Assembly: GCA_023450535.1 (NCBI GenBank)
Contig: JAEXGX010000118.1
Coordinates: 1-14,511 of the forward strand
Direction: 5' to 3'
From: Pseudomonadota bacterium
GTDB lineage: Bacteria; Desulfobacterota; Desulfovibrionia; Desulfovibrionales; Desulfovibrionaceae
DNA: 14,511 nt
Below are positions 8,251 to 14,511 of the stretch, piece by piece. A program made the position numbers and the translations under genes. The notes beneath the pieces are model-generated. The model saw nothing but the letters and a program-made list of their open reading frames with translations. It did no database searches and was not told the DNA's origin. Within the stretch, counting starts at the first letter, position 1. The number at the start of each line of letters is the position of its first letter.

Positions 8251-8273
8251 TTGCGGCGATTCCGGCGCCGCAA
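8251..8273. repeat. Short dyad in the gap after the regulator
   Basis: TTGCGGCG and CGCCGCAA are perfect 8-base arms around a 7-base loop. No T-run follows, so it is not an obvious terminator. The rest of 8152-8325 shows no gene; the longest short frame (ATG 8197, 37 codons) lacks a ribosome-binding site and any recognisable pattern. Confidence 0.4.
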
Positions 8274-8325
8274 CGGAGTCTCGCCTTGCCCGGCTCCAAG
8301 CCTATTTTGATGTCCGCCCACGCCA

Positions 8326-8378
8326 AAACGGCCGACTTTCCCCGGATGCATATCGGAGAAAATCGGCCGTTTCTTTTC
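8326..8378 (+). terminator. Strong intrinsic terminator after the sigma-54 activator
   Basis: AAACGGCCGA (8326-8335) pairs perfectly with TCGGCCGTTT (8363-8372). Inside it, TTTCCCCG and CGGAGAAA extend the stem with two mismatched positions, leaving a 9-base loop. The stem runs into TTTCTTTTC. It separates the regulator from the right-hand operon, which therefore needs its own promoter. Confidence 0.8.
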
Positions 8379-8395
8379 ACCTTTCTCTCATCCGA

Positions 8396-8425
8396 TTGTA
8401 TTGATAAAATTGATTATCCTATTAT
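8396..8425 (+). promoter_or_regulatory. Candidate promoter for the right-hand operon
   Basis: An AT-rich stretch between the terminator and the SDR gene contains TATTAT (8420-8425, five of six bases of the -10 consensus). A weak TTGTAT (8396-8401) lies 18 bases upstream of it. An inverted repeat GATAA/TTATC (8403-8407 and 8414-8418) lies between the two boxes and could be an operator. No -24/-12 sigma-54 element with GG-N10-GC spacing was found here. The -35 box is poor, so an activator may be needed. Confidence 0.4.
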
Positions 8426-8500
8426 CGAAATAAATTTCACAAACTGCCGAAAAGTTCCTATACGTCATACTACATCCATCTTCAATCAGCCGCATTCCAC

Positions 8501-8506
8501 AGGAGG
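8501..8506 (+). promoter_or_regulatory. Shine-Dalgarno sequence deciding the SDR start
   Basis: A perfect AGGAGG lies 5 bases before ATG 8512. An out-of-frame ATG at 8508 is too close to the site to be used, so 8512 is the start. Confidence 0.85.
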
Positions 8507-8511
8507 CATGT

Positions 8512-9276
8512 ATGGGCAAGGTCATTTGCATCACCGGAGTCACCTCGGGCATCGGGCGAGCCACCGCCGTGCGTTTTTTCAAGGAAGGCTGGAAAATCAT
8601 CGGCACAGGGCGCAGAGAAGAGCGTCTGGCTGAACTGAAAAATCAGTTTGGAGAAAGCTTTCTTCCTCTCACATTCGACGTGGGCGAAAGAGAAAAGGTT
8701 CTGGACGCTTTTGCGAACCTGCCCGCCGGATTTGCCGATATCGACGTACTCATGAACAACGCCGGTATTTCATTGGCAGGCAAACCTGTGCACGAGGCCG
8801 ACCTCGACGATCTCGAAACCATGGTCAAAACCAATATCAACGGTGTGCTGTATTGCTGCAAGGCCGTCATCCCCGGCATGCTCAAGCGCGGGCACGGTTA
8901 TATCTTCACCATGGGTTCCTACTCCGCCACCTGGCCCAATCCCGGCACCAATGTCTATTCTGCCAGCAAGGCTTTTGTACAATTACTCACATATGACTTG
9001 CGAGAGGACCTGGTCGGCACTCCCTTGCGTACCACCTGCATCATCCCCTCCGTCACACAAACGGAATTTCCTCTTGCCCGCATGAACGGGGACATTGCAG
9101 AGGCTGCCAAGCGCTTTGAGAACCTTGATCCCATCCAGCCCGAAGACATTGCAGAAACCGTATGGTGGCTCGCCAATTCGCCGGAACGCCTCAACGTCAA
9201 CGAAATACGCATTACGCCCACCCGCCAGACCTACGGTCCGGCCCGAATGAACCGCACCCCCTTCTCACAGGTCTAA
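8512..9276 (+). CDS. Short-chain dehydrogenase/reductase, YdfG-like
   Basis: A 254-residue classical SDR. The cofactor motif TGVTSGIG is at 8-15, with arginines at 34-35 after the second strand that favour NADP(H). NNAG is at 82-85, and the catalytic set is N108, S136, Y149 and K153 (YSASK). The GS...WP..G.NVY segment before the catalytic Tyr and the C-terminal NEIRITPTRQTYGP stretch match the YdfG/serine-3-dehydrogenase-like subgroup, which oxidises beta-hydroxy acids or reduces the matching oxo compounds. It is the first gene of the right-hand operon, 25 bp before an amidohydrolase-like gene. In this setting it may reduce or oxidise a hydroxyl/oxo group of the imported acid; the substrate is not evident from sequence. 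Confidence 0.9.
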   Translation: MGKVICITGVTSGIGRATAVRFFKEGWKIIGTGRREERLAELKNQFGESFLPLTFDVGEREKVLDAFANLPAGFADIDVLMNNAGISLAGKPVHEADLDDLETMVKTNINGVLYCCKAVIPGMLKRGHGYIFTMGSYSATWPNPGTNVYSASKAFVQLLTYDLREDLVGTPLRTTCIIPSVTQTEFPLARMNGDIAEAAKRFENLDPIQPEDIAETVWWLANSPERLNVNEIRITPTRQTYGPARMNRTPFSQV

Positions 9277-9301
9277 CTTTTTAATCAGGAAGGCATTTGC
9301 C

Positions 9302-10147
9302 ATGATCATTGATTTCCGCTGCCGCCCCCCGTTCAAAAGCTTCCTGAACATGCGCCAGTTCAAGGCCGTATCCCCTCACAAAAAATTAGCTGATGAAAGC
9401 TTCCTTACCTACGGTCGGAATTACAATCCCTCGGCCGCGCAAGGCTCCCTCAAGGAATACATCCGCGAGATGAACGCTGCGGGCATCACCAGGGCCGTGG
9501 TCATGCCCCGCGTCAATGACAAGATTGCAGCCGAACCCGTCAAAAACGACGACGCCATTGAACTCGCCGCGCTGTACCCCGACCGCTTCATTCCCTTTGC
9601 AGGCATCGATCCTTCCAGCCCGGAAGCCGTAACTGAAGTGGAACGCTGCTCGTCTCTGGGCTGCAAAGGCATCAGTATGGACCCCGGCTTTCTGGCCATG
9701 CACGCCGATGATCCCCGCATCGACCCCGTCTACGCCCTGTGCGAGGAAAAGCACCTCATTGCGTCCGTGGCGTCCAGCGGACTCATCGGCCCGGACATGA
9801 GCTACTGCGACCCGCTTTCCATCAACCGCATTTCCCTTCGCTTCCCGCGCCTGAAAATCGTCGTGCCGCATGCCTGCTGGCCCAATACCGGAGGAGCGCT
9901 CTGCGCGGCGGCCCTTTCACGCAACATTTACCTCATCCCGGACAGCTACATGTACACCCACATGGCGTTCTACAAGGAAATACTCTCCGCCGCCGAAACA
10001 TGGTTCAAGGGCAACCTGCTCTTTGCCAGCAGTTATCCCCTGCAATCCCTCGCCCAGACTGTGGCCGAATGGCGCAAACTACCCCTCGGCCAGGAAGCCA
10101 TGCTCCAATCACTGTATTACAATGCAGCGGAACTTCTCGACCTGTAG
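9302..10147 (+). CDS. Amidohydrolase-2-like protein with RxRPP in place of HxH (second paralogue)
   Basis: A 281-residue paralogue of the proteins at 2272-3120 and 13384-14220. It begins MIIDFRCRPPFKSFL, with R6 and R8 where metal-dependent relatives have the two histidines. MDPG (126-129) and GPDMS (163-167) are conserved with the other two. The late-barrel histidine is shifted in form (PHACWP, H190), and the Asp of S-D-Y-P is serine (ASSYP, 242-246). This is the most diverged copy. AGGAAGG upstream supports ATG 9302. It lies between the SDR and the TctC-type gene, so this copy, unlike the others, is not next to an OYE-type gene. Function unknown; see the paralogue entries. Confidence 0.8.
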   Translation: MIIDFRCRPPFKSFLNMRQFKAVSPHKKLADESFLTYGRNYNPSAAQGSLKEYIREMNAAGITRAVVMPRVNDKIAAEPVKNDDAIELAALYPDRFIPFAGIDPSSPEAVTEVERCSSLGCKGISMDPGFLAMHADDPRIDPVYALCEEKHLIASVASSGLIGPDMSYCDPLSINRISLRFPRLKIVVPHACWPNTGGALCAAALSRNIYLIPDSYMYTHMAFYKEILSAAETWFKGNLLFASSYPLQSLAQTVAEWRKLPLGQEAMLQSLYYNAAELLDL

Positions 10148-10195
10148 CGTCGTTTTCCCTGAAGGGGAAGGCTTCAAACCCTAAAGGAGTTTTTC

Positions 10196-11152
10196 ATGAA
10201 CAACATCTTTGGCAGTGCCCTTCTTGCCGCCACAGCGCTTCTCTCTTTTACCCCGGCTCTGGCCGCAGATTATCCGAACAAGCCTGTGACCATGATTATT
10301 CCGTTCTCTCCGGGCGGTGGCGGCGACATTGCCGTGCGTATGATAGAAAAAGACTTTCTGCAAGAATTCGGTCAACCGCTCAGCTTTGTTTACAAACCGG
10401 GAGCCGACGGCGCCATCGGCTACTCCGAAATGGCCACGCTCAAACCCGACGGATATACAATCGGCGCTGTATCCTATCCCCATCTGCTCATGAACAGGAT
10501 GAAAGGGGCAGGCATGTACGAGCTGAACCAATTCGATCTTCTGTGCATGCCCGTCCGTGACGACACTTTCCTGGTCACAGCCAAAGAAGGAGGAGCAACT
10601 TCTCTGGAAGAGTTCATCAAGCAGGCCAAGGCCCAGCCCAACAAGCTGATCGTGGGCGCAGTGGAGGCAATGGGTCCTTCGCATATCCCCGCCCTGCTGC
10701 TCAAGAAGGCTGGCGTGCCCTATACCATCACCACCTTCAACGGCGGTCCCAAGGCTGTTCCCGCCCTGCTCGGCGGCCATATCAACGCCTTGTTCGCCAC
10801 CAAGGGCACGGCTATGGGTTCTGCCGACGCCCTCAACTTCCTTGCCGTGTGCAGCGGCCAGCGCGATCCCAACCATCCTGACGTGCCCACGTTCAAGGAG
10901 CAGGGCTACAACATCCAAGGACTGATCGGCCGCGGCTTCTTTGCCCCCAAAGGTCTTCCCGCTGATGTGCGCCAGCGTCTGGAAGACGGCTTCAGGAACA
11001 TTTATTCACAGCCCGGCATAGCCGATCGCTACGCGCCCCGGGGCATGAGCGTGAAATGGGTGAACGGCAAGGAATTTGAACAGTTGTTCAAGGAATTCCA
11101 GCCGTCAGCCGTTGAAGCCATGAAGCTGGCCAAAGAAGTTTCCGGCAAATAA
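10196..11152 (+). CDS. TctC/Bug-family solute-binding protein of a TTT transporter
   Basis: A 318-residue periplasmic binding protein. The signal peptide MNNIFGSALLAATALLSFTP ends with ALA at 21-23, before ADYPNKP. The mature start, DYPNKPVTMIIPFSPGGGGD, and the KPDGYTIG segment are typical of the Bug/TctC family. This family captures carboxylates and related small molecules by a 'Venus flytrap' mechanism for the tripartite tricarboxylate transporter. AAAGGAG six bases before ATG 10196 supports the start. The matching permease is the next gene. The family is very large and its ligand cannot be read from sequence; the neighbours suggest an organic acid that is then reduced. Confidence 0.92.
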   Translation: MNNIFGSALLAATALLSFTPALAADYPNKPVTMIIPFSPGGGGDIAVRMIEKDFLQEFGQPLSFVYKPGADGAIGYSEMATLKPDGYTIGAVSYPHLLMNRMKGAGMYELNQFDLLCMPVRDDTFLVTAKEGGATSLEEFIKQAKAQPNKLIVGAVEAMGPSHIPALLLKKAGVPYTITTFNGGPKAVPALLGGHINALFATKGTAMGSADALNFLAVCSGQRDPNHPDVPTFKEQGYNIQGLIGRGFFAPKGLPADVRQRLEDGFRNIYSQPGIADRYAPRGMSVKWVNGKEFEQLFKEFQPSAVEAMKLAKEVSGK

Positions 11153-11167
11153 TACGCCCTGATTTCC

Positions 11168-11264
11168 GGAGGGGGGAACTTTACCCTCCTGCTTCATTTC
11201 TTGTGCTCACTCCCCCCTCTTTCCTCATTTTTCCTCCCCTTCTCCATTTTTCCCCATGTTCCCC
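11168..11264 (+). promoter_or_regulatory. Intercistronic hairpins and C/U-rich tract between binding protein and permease
   Basis: GGAGGG (11168-11173) can pair with CCCTCC (11184-11189). Alternatively GAGGGGGG (11169-11176) can pair with CCCCCCTC (11212-11219), so two mutually exclusive stems exist. A long G-poor pyrimidine tract follows (about 11205-11264). A stem here could protect the binding-protein mRNA and lower permease output, as is common in transport operons; the tract also has the composition of a Rho loading site. Confidence 0.4.
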
Positions 11265-11358
11265 GGCCTTCGGCACGTCTGGCCGCAAGGGCTGGCGCAC
11301 GCTTTTCCAAACTGCACGAAAAAGTAATTTGTCCCAAGGATTATCAAGGGTTACAGCT

Positions 11359-13353
11359 ATGGATGTATTCATACATTTTTTTAACGGGCTGATTACCTGT
11401 TTTGAACCGTTCAACCTGTTCATGATGCTGGTCGGTCTGTTCGTCGGCATCATCGGAGGCATGCTTCCGGGCATTTCCACGGTGACGGCCATTGCGCTCT
11501 TTATCCCCTTCACCTTTACCATGGGTCCGGCTCCGGCCCTCATTGCTCTGGGCGCAGTGTTCACTGGCGCGACCTACGGTGGAGCCAACGCATCCATTCT
11601 CATCAACACGCCCGGCCAGCCCGGTTCCTTTGCCACCACGCTGGACGGCTACCAGATGACCAGGAAAGGTAAGGCCGAACAAGCGCTGTATGCGGCGTTG
11701 TGGGGTTCCGTCTACGGCGGCATTTTCGGCAGCCTCGCCCTGCTGTTGTTCTTCAAGCCGCTCTCGGCCGTAGCGCTGAAATTCGGCTCCGAGTCCTTTT
11801 TCTGGCTGGCCATTTTCGGGCTTACCACCATTGCCTCGCTGTTCCCCGGCAATCTGTTCAAGGGCCTGCTGGGCGGCGTGATCGGGCTTGCCGTCGGCAC
11901 GGTGGGGATGGACGTTAACAGCGGAATGCCACGCTTCACCTTTGACTATTTCCCCCTGATGCTGGGGCTGGATATGGTCATCATCCTTATTGCCCTGTTT
12001 TCCTTCTGCCAGATGCTGGTGCTTCTGGAAGACGGCGAGCAGTTCATCGCCAGGTTCGAGCATGACCCCACGGCTTTCTGGCAGCCCTGCCGACGCATGT
12101 TCCTGCGCACCAGAATGATGCTGCTTTCCTCCGTTATCGGTACACTGGTGGGAATATTGCCCGGCGCGGGCAGTAATATCGCCTCCATCATGGGCTATAA
12201 TGAGGCCAAACGCTGGGACAAAAATCCCGAACGCTTCGGCTCCGGCGACATCGACGGCGTGCTTGTGCCCGAATGTTCCAATAACGCTTCGGTAGGCGGC
12301 GCGCTCGTGCCCCTGATGTCCCTCGGCATTCCGGGTTCCGCAGCAGCCGCCGTGCTTGTGGCAGGTCTGGTGGCTCAAGGCTTGCAGCCCGGCCCCACCA
12401 TGATGGAAAAGAACGCTGATATCGCCTTCGCCTTCATCGCTGCCATGATTGTGGTCAACCTGGGCATCATCCCTGTGGGTTATGTGCTGGCGCGGCTTTC
12501 TTCCAAAATTCTGGTCGTGCCCAAACTGTACATCATCCCCTCGGTGCTCACGCTTTCGTTTATCGGAGCCTATGCCTTGCGCAACAATTCCTTCGACGTG
12601 ACGGTCATGGTCATGGGCGGCATTGTTTCGTACATCCTGCTCAAAGCCAAGATTCCCCCGGCGGCGATCGCTTTGGGCCTTGTGCTCAGCACCATGATTG
12701 AAGAATCACTGGGCACCACGCTCATGCGCGCCCAGGCACTCGATTCCGTATGGGATCTGCTCATTTTCTCACCCATGGCGTTCTGCCTGTTTGCGCTCAA
12801 TGTGGTCGTCGTACTCATTCCGTTCATCCGCAAGCGCGGCAGGTGCGAGTGCGAACCGTATCAGTTCTCTCTGCGCAATATCCGCCGCTTTGACTTCTGG
12901 GCCATTCTGGGCCTCATGGCCGTCAATCTGGTGTTCATCAATGAAACATCCAAGCTCGAAGGCATTTCCAAAGTCTTCCCGCAGGGCGTCTTCTACATCA
13001 TGCTGGTACTGAACATCATCATTCTCATCACCATCCTGTTCAGTCCGGAAGAAGACCTCAGAAACGGCAAAATGACCGATATCAGCAAAACTTTCAGCCA
13101 CAGCGCCTTCGTCTATTGCGCTATGTGCATCGCGGCTCTGCCGCTCATCCCGATATTGGGTTTTTTCATCACCATGACGCTCGGCATGATGGCCATGCTT
13201 CTCTATTCCTGTAAAAGCTCCGGCCATACCTTCAGCGCAAAGACGCTGGGAACCTTTGCCCTGGTCACGCTCATTGTGATCGCCACGCAGTGGGGATGCT
13301 TTGCCGGCATCCTCAATGTAGACACACCCACGGGTATATTCAATCTTATTTAG
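11359..13353 (+). CDS. TTT transporter permease, TctA-TctB fusion
   Basis: A 664-residue integral membrane protein. Residues 1 to about 495 are TctA-like, with the two related motifs GMLPGIS (34-40) and GILPGAGSN (265-273), the ATYGGANASILINTPG loop (71-86) and LGIPGSAAAAV (322-332). After a charged linker (RKRGRCECE, 491-499), residues about 510-655 form a four-helix TctB-like domain (DFWAILGLM, then a VFPQGVFYI segment). No separate tctB gene is present, which agrees with a fusion. The frame is open back to 11203, but that stretch is the pyrimidine-rich leader. ATG 11359 has AAGGG 8 bases upstream and starts where TctA proteins start. It would import the ligand of the preceding binding protein, probably driven by an ion gradient. 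Confidence 0.9.
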   Translation: MDVFIHFFNGLITCFEPFNLFMMLVGLFVGIIGGMLPGISTVTAIALFIPFTFTMGPAPALIALGAVFTGATYGGANASILINTPGQPGSFATTLDGYQMTRKGKAEQALYAALWGSVYGGIFGSLALLLFFKPLSAVALKFGSESFFWLAIFGLTTIASLFPGNLFKGLLGGVIGLAVGTVGMDVNSGMPRFTFDYFPLMLGLDMVIILIALFSFCQMLVLLEDGEQFIARFEHDPTAFWQPCRRMFLRTRMMLLSSVIGTLVGILPGAGSNIASIMGYNEAKRWDKNPERFGSGDIDGVLVPECSNNASVGGALVPLMSLGIPGSAAAAVLVAGLVAQGLQPGPTMMEKNADIAFAFIAAMIVVNLGIIPVGYVLARLSSKILVVPKLYIIPSVLTLSFIGAYALRNNSFDVTVMVMGGIVSYILLKAKIPPAAIALGLVLSTMIEESLGTTLMRAQALDSVWDLLIFSPMAFCLFALNVVVVLIPFIRKRGRCECEPYQFSLRNIRRFDFWAILGLMAVNLVFINETSKLEGISKVFPQGVFYIMLVLNIIILITILFSPEEDLRNGKMTDISKTFSHSAFVYCAMCIAALPLIPILGFFITMTLGMMAMLLYSCKSSGHTFSAKTLGTFALVTLIVIATQWGCFAGILNVDTPTGIFNLI

Positions 13354-13383
13354 CATATCTTACGTTTGCTCAGGAGTTTTACA

Positions 13384-14220
13384 ATGATCATAGATTTCAG
13401 AATGCGTCCGCCCGTCGAGCCCTATATCCCCTCGGTCTATGGCAATCCGGACAACATCGCCAGGAATGCCGAACGCATCGGATTCCGCCAGCCTGCATCC
13501 GCAGTTCAAATTTCCATGGATTTACTTGAGCAGGAAATGAAAGCTGCTGGCATAAGCCATGCCGTCATCCCGGCCCGTGCTGCTGCCAGAGGAGCAATCT
13601 CCAATTCCGCCGTATCCGCGCTTGTGGAAAACAGCAACGGCTTCCTGAGCGGCCTTGCCGCCCTTGACCCCGCCGACATGAACACGGCTCTGGCCGAGCT
13701 GGACAACTACGTGACAAACGGCCCGCTCTGCGGCGTAGGCTTTGAACCCGGTATGCTGCCCGACCCTCTCCACGCCGACGACAAAAAACTCTACCCGCTC
13801 TATGACGCCTGTCAGGAAAAGGGCATCTTTGTTTCCATCATGACAGCAGCGGCCTGTGGCCCGGACATCAGCTTCACCGCGCCCGAGCTTATCGACAACG
13901 TGGCCCGCGACTTTCCCCGCCTCACTATCATTGACGCACACGGAGGCTGGCCCTGGGTAACGCAAAACCTGTACCTCGCGCAACGCCATGCCAACATCAT
14001 TCTCTGCCCCGATTTCATCCTGTTCAATATGCCGGGCATGAACGACTACCTCATGGCGGCCAACTACTTCCTCCAGGATCGTTTCCTGTTCGCCACCGGT
14101 TATCCGCACATGGGGCATGTCGCGGCGGTGGACTTCTACCGCAGGAATATCCGTCCGGAAGTGCAGGAAAAAATCTTTTACGGCAACGCCGCTCGCCTGC
14201 TGAGGCTTGCCGCTGCATAG
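13384..14220 (+). CDS. Amidohydrolase-2-like protein with RxRPP in place of HxH (third paralogue)
   Basis: A 278-residue paralogue. MIIDFRMRPP opens the protein (R6 and R8 replace the HxH histidines), and FEPG (120-123) and GPDIS (159-163) are shared with the other copies. AHGGWPW (185-191) keeps the late-barrel histidine H186, and ATGYP (237-241) lacks the metal-binding aspartate. Overall it is closer to the copy at 2272-3120 than to the one at 9302-10147. GGAG with a 7-base gap selects ATG 13384 over an upstream in-frame ATG at 13366. It follows the permease by 30 bp and precedes an OYE-type reductase by 12 bp, the same pairing as in the left arm. The likely role is a step coupled to that reductase, unproven. 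Confidence 0.8.
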   Translation: MIIDFRMRPPVEPYIPSVYGNPDNIARNAERIGFRQPASAVQISMDLLEQEMKAAGISHAVIPARAAARGAISNSAVSALVENSNGFLSGLAALDPADMNTALAELDNYVTNGPLCGVGFEPGMLPDPLHADDKKLYPLYDACQEKGIFVSIMTAAACGPDISFTAPELIDNVARDFPRLTIIDAHGGWPWVTQNLYLAQRHANIILCPDFILFNMPGMNDYLMAANYFLQDRFLFATGYPHMGHVAAVDFYRRNIRPEVQEKIFYGNAARLLRLAAA

Positions 14221-14232
14221 GGGACTATTCCC

Positions 14233-14511
14233 ATGGCCAATCTCTTTTCTCCTCTCACCATCAATGGAATGACGATTAAAAACCGTCTTGTTCTCTCCCC
14301 CTTGAACACGTCCTATGCGGCACGCAACGGTGAAGTCACGGAACGCCTTATCCGCTACTATGAAGAGCGTGCCAAGGGGGGCGTGGGTTACATCATTGTT
14401 GAAACAAGCTGTATCGCCTGGGACGGGCGCAATTCCGCGCGCGGGCTTGCCATATCCGACGATATCCATATCGAGGGGCTGTCCAAGCTCACTTCGCGTG
14501 TGCACCAGTAC
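14233..14511 (+). CDS. OYE-type NADH:flavin oxidoreductase, N-terminal part (runs off the window)
   Basis: The first 93 codons read MANLFSPLTINGMTIKNRLV, then a conserved ERLIRYYEERAKGGVG and IIVETS. This is the first part of the FMN-binding barrel of the same family as the genes at 287-2248 and 3152-5110. An AGGGG lies 9-10 bases before ATG 14233. The iron-sulfur, FAD and NAD(P)H parts, if present, lie beyond the window. The gene follows the third RxRPP paralogue within 12 bp. Confidence 0.88.
   Translation, partial: MANLFSPLTINGMTIKNRLVLSPLNTSYAARNGEVTERLIRYYEERAKGGVGYIIVETSCIAWDGRNSARGLAISDDIHIEGLSKLTSRVHQY

Noticed and set aside
8197..8310. Small 37-codon open frame after the activator
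   Set aside because: No ribosome-binding site and no recognisable protein pattern; it is short enough to occur by chance.
11203..11358. Longer start for the TctAB permease
   Set aside because: The upstream frame is a pyrimidine-rich leader encoding a low-complexity Pro/Phe/Leu stretch; ATG 11359 has a ribosome-binding site and fits TctA starts.
287..14511. Bile-acid 7-alpha-dehydroxylation (bai) type operon
   Set aside because: OYE-type reductases and an SDR recall BaiCD/BaiH and BaiA, but no CoA ligase, CoA transferase, BaiE-like dehydratase or BaiG-like transporter is present, and the RxRPP proteins have no place in that pathway.
1..14511. Insertion sequence, CRISPR array, tRNA or rRNA genes
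   Set aside because: No transposase, no regularly spaced repeats and no tRNA or rRNA-like sequence was seen, including around the junction near 6780.

Overview
The window looks like an accessory catabolic locus from a GC-rich anaerobe. Two paralogous [4Fe-4S]/FMN/FAD 'old yellow enzyme' (OYE) type oxidoreductases, TAXI-TRAP and tripartite tricarboxylate (TTT) transporter parts, a sigma-54 activator and the C/G-rich intergenic hairpins fit a Desulfovibrio/Bilophila-like sulfate- or sulfite-reducing bacterium. This assignment is an inference; no rRNA or other marker gene is present.

Layout. Left arm, minus strand, read right to left: a 5'-truncated TRAP fused-permease remnant (6785-6369), an intact TAXI solute-binding protein (6305-5301), an intact OYE-type reductase (5110-3152), an amidohydrolase-fold protein (3120-2272) and a second OYE-type reductase broken by an in-frame TAA (2248-287). 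Centre, plus strand: a sigma-54 activator (6790-8151) without the usual N-terminal sensor domain, followed by a strong terminator (8326-8378) and a candidate promoter. Right arm, plus strand: a YdfG-like short-chain dehydrogenase (8512-9276), an amidohydrolase-fold paralogue (9302-10147), a TctC-type binding protein (10196-11152), a TctA-TctB fusion permease (11359-13353), a third amidohydrolase-fold paralogue (13384-14220) and the start of a third OYE-type reductase (14233 to the window end).

How it may work together. Each arm pairs a carboxylate-type uptake system with OYE-type reductases and with members of one unusual protein family. That family has the amidohydrolase-2 overall pattern, but the metal-binding HxH is replaced by an invariant R-x-R-P-P, and two further ligand positions also appear lost. 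The simplest model is uptake of an unsaturated organic acid, reduction by the OYE-type enzyme and the SDR, and a further step by the RxRPP proteins. The substrate is unknown.

State of the locus. The right arm looks intact. The left arm shows decay: the permease and the regulator, which face away from each other, are both cut at their 5' ends and abut within a few bases near 6780-6790, as a deletion of the former divergent promoter region would leave. The distal reductase carries a nonsense codon inside a 12-bp tandem repeat.
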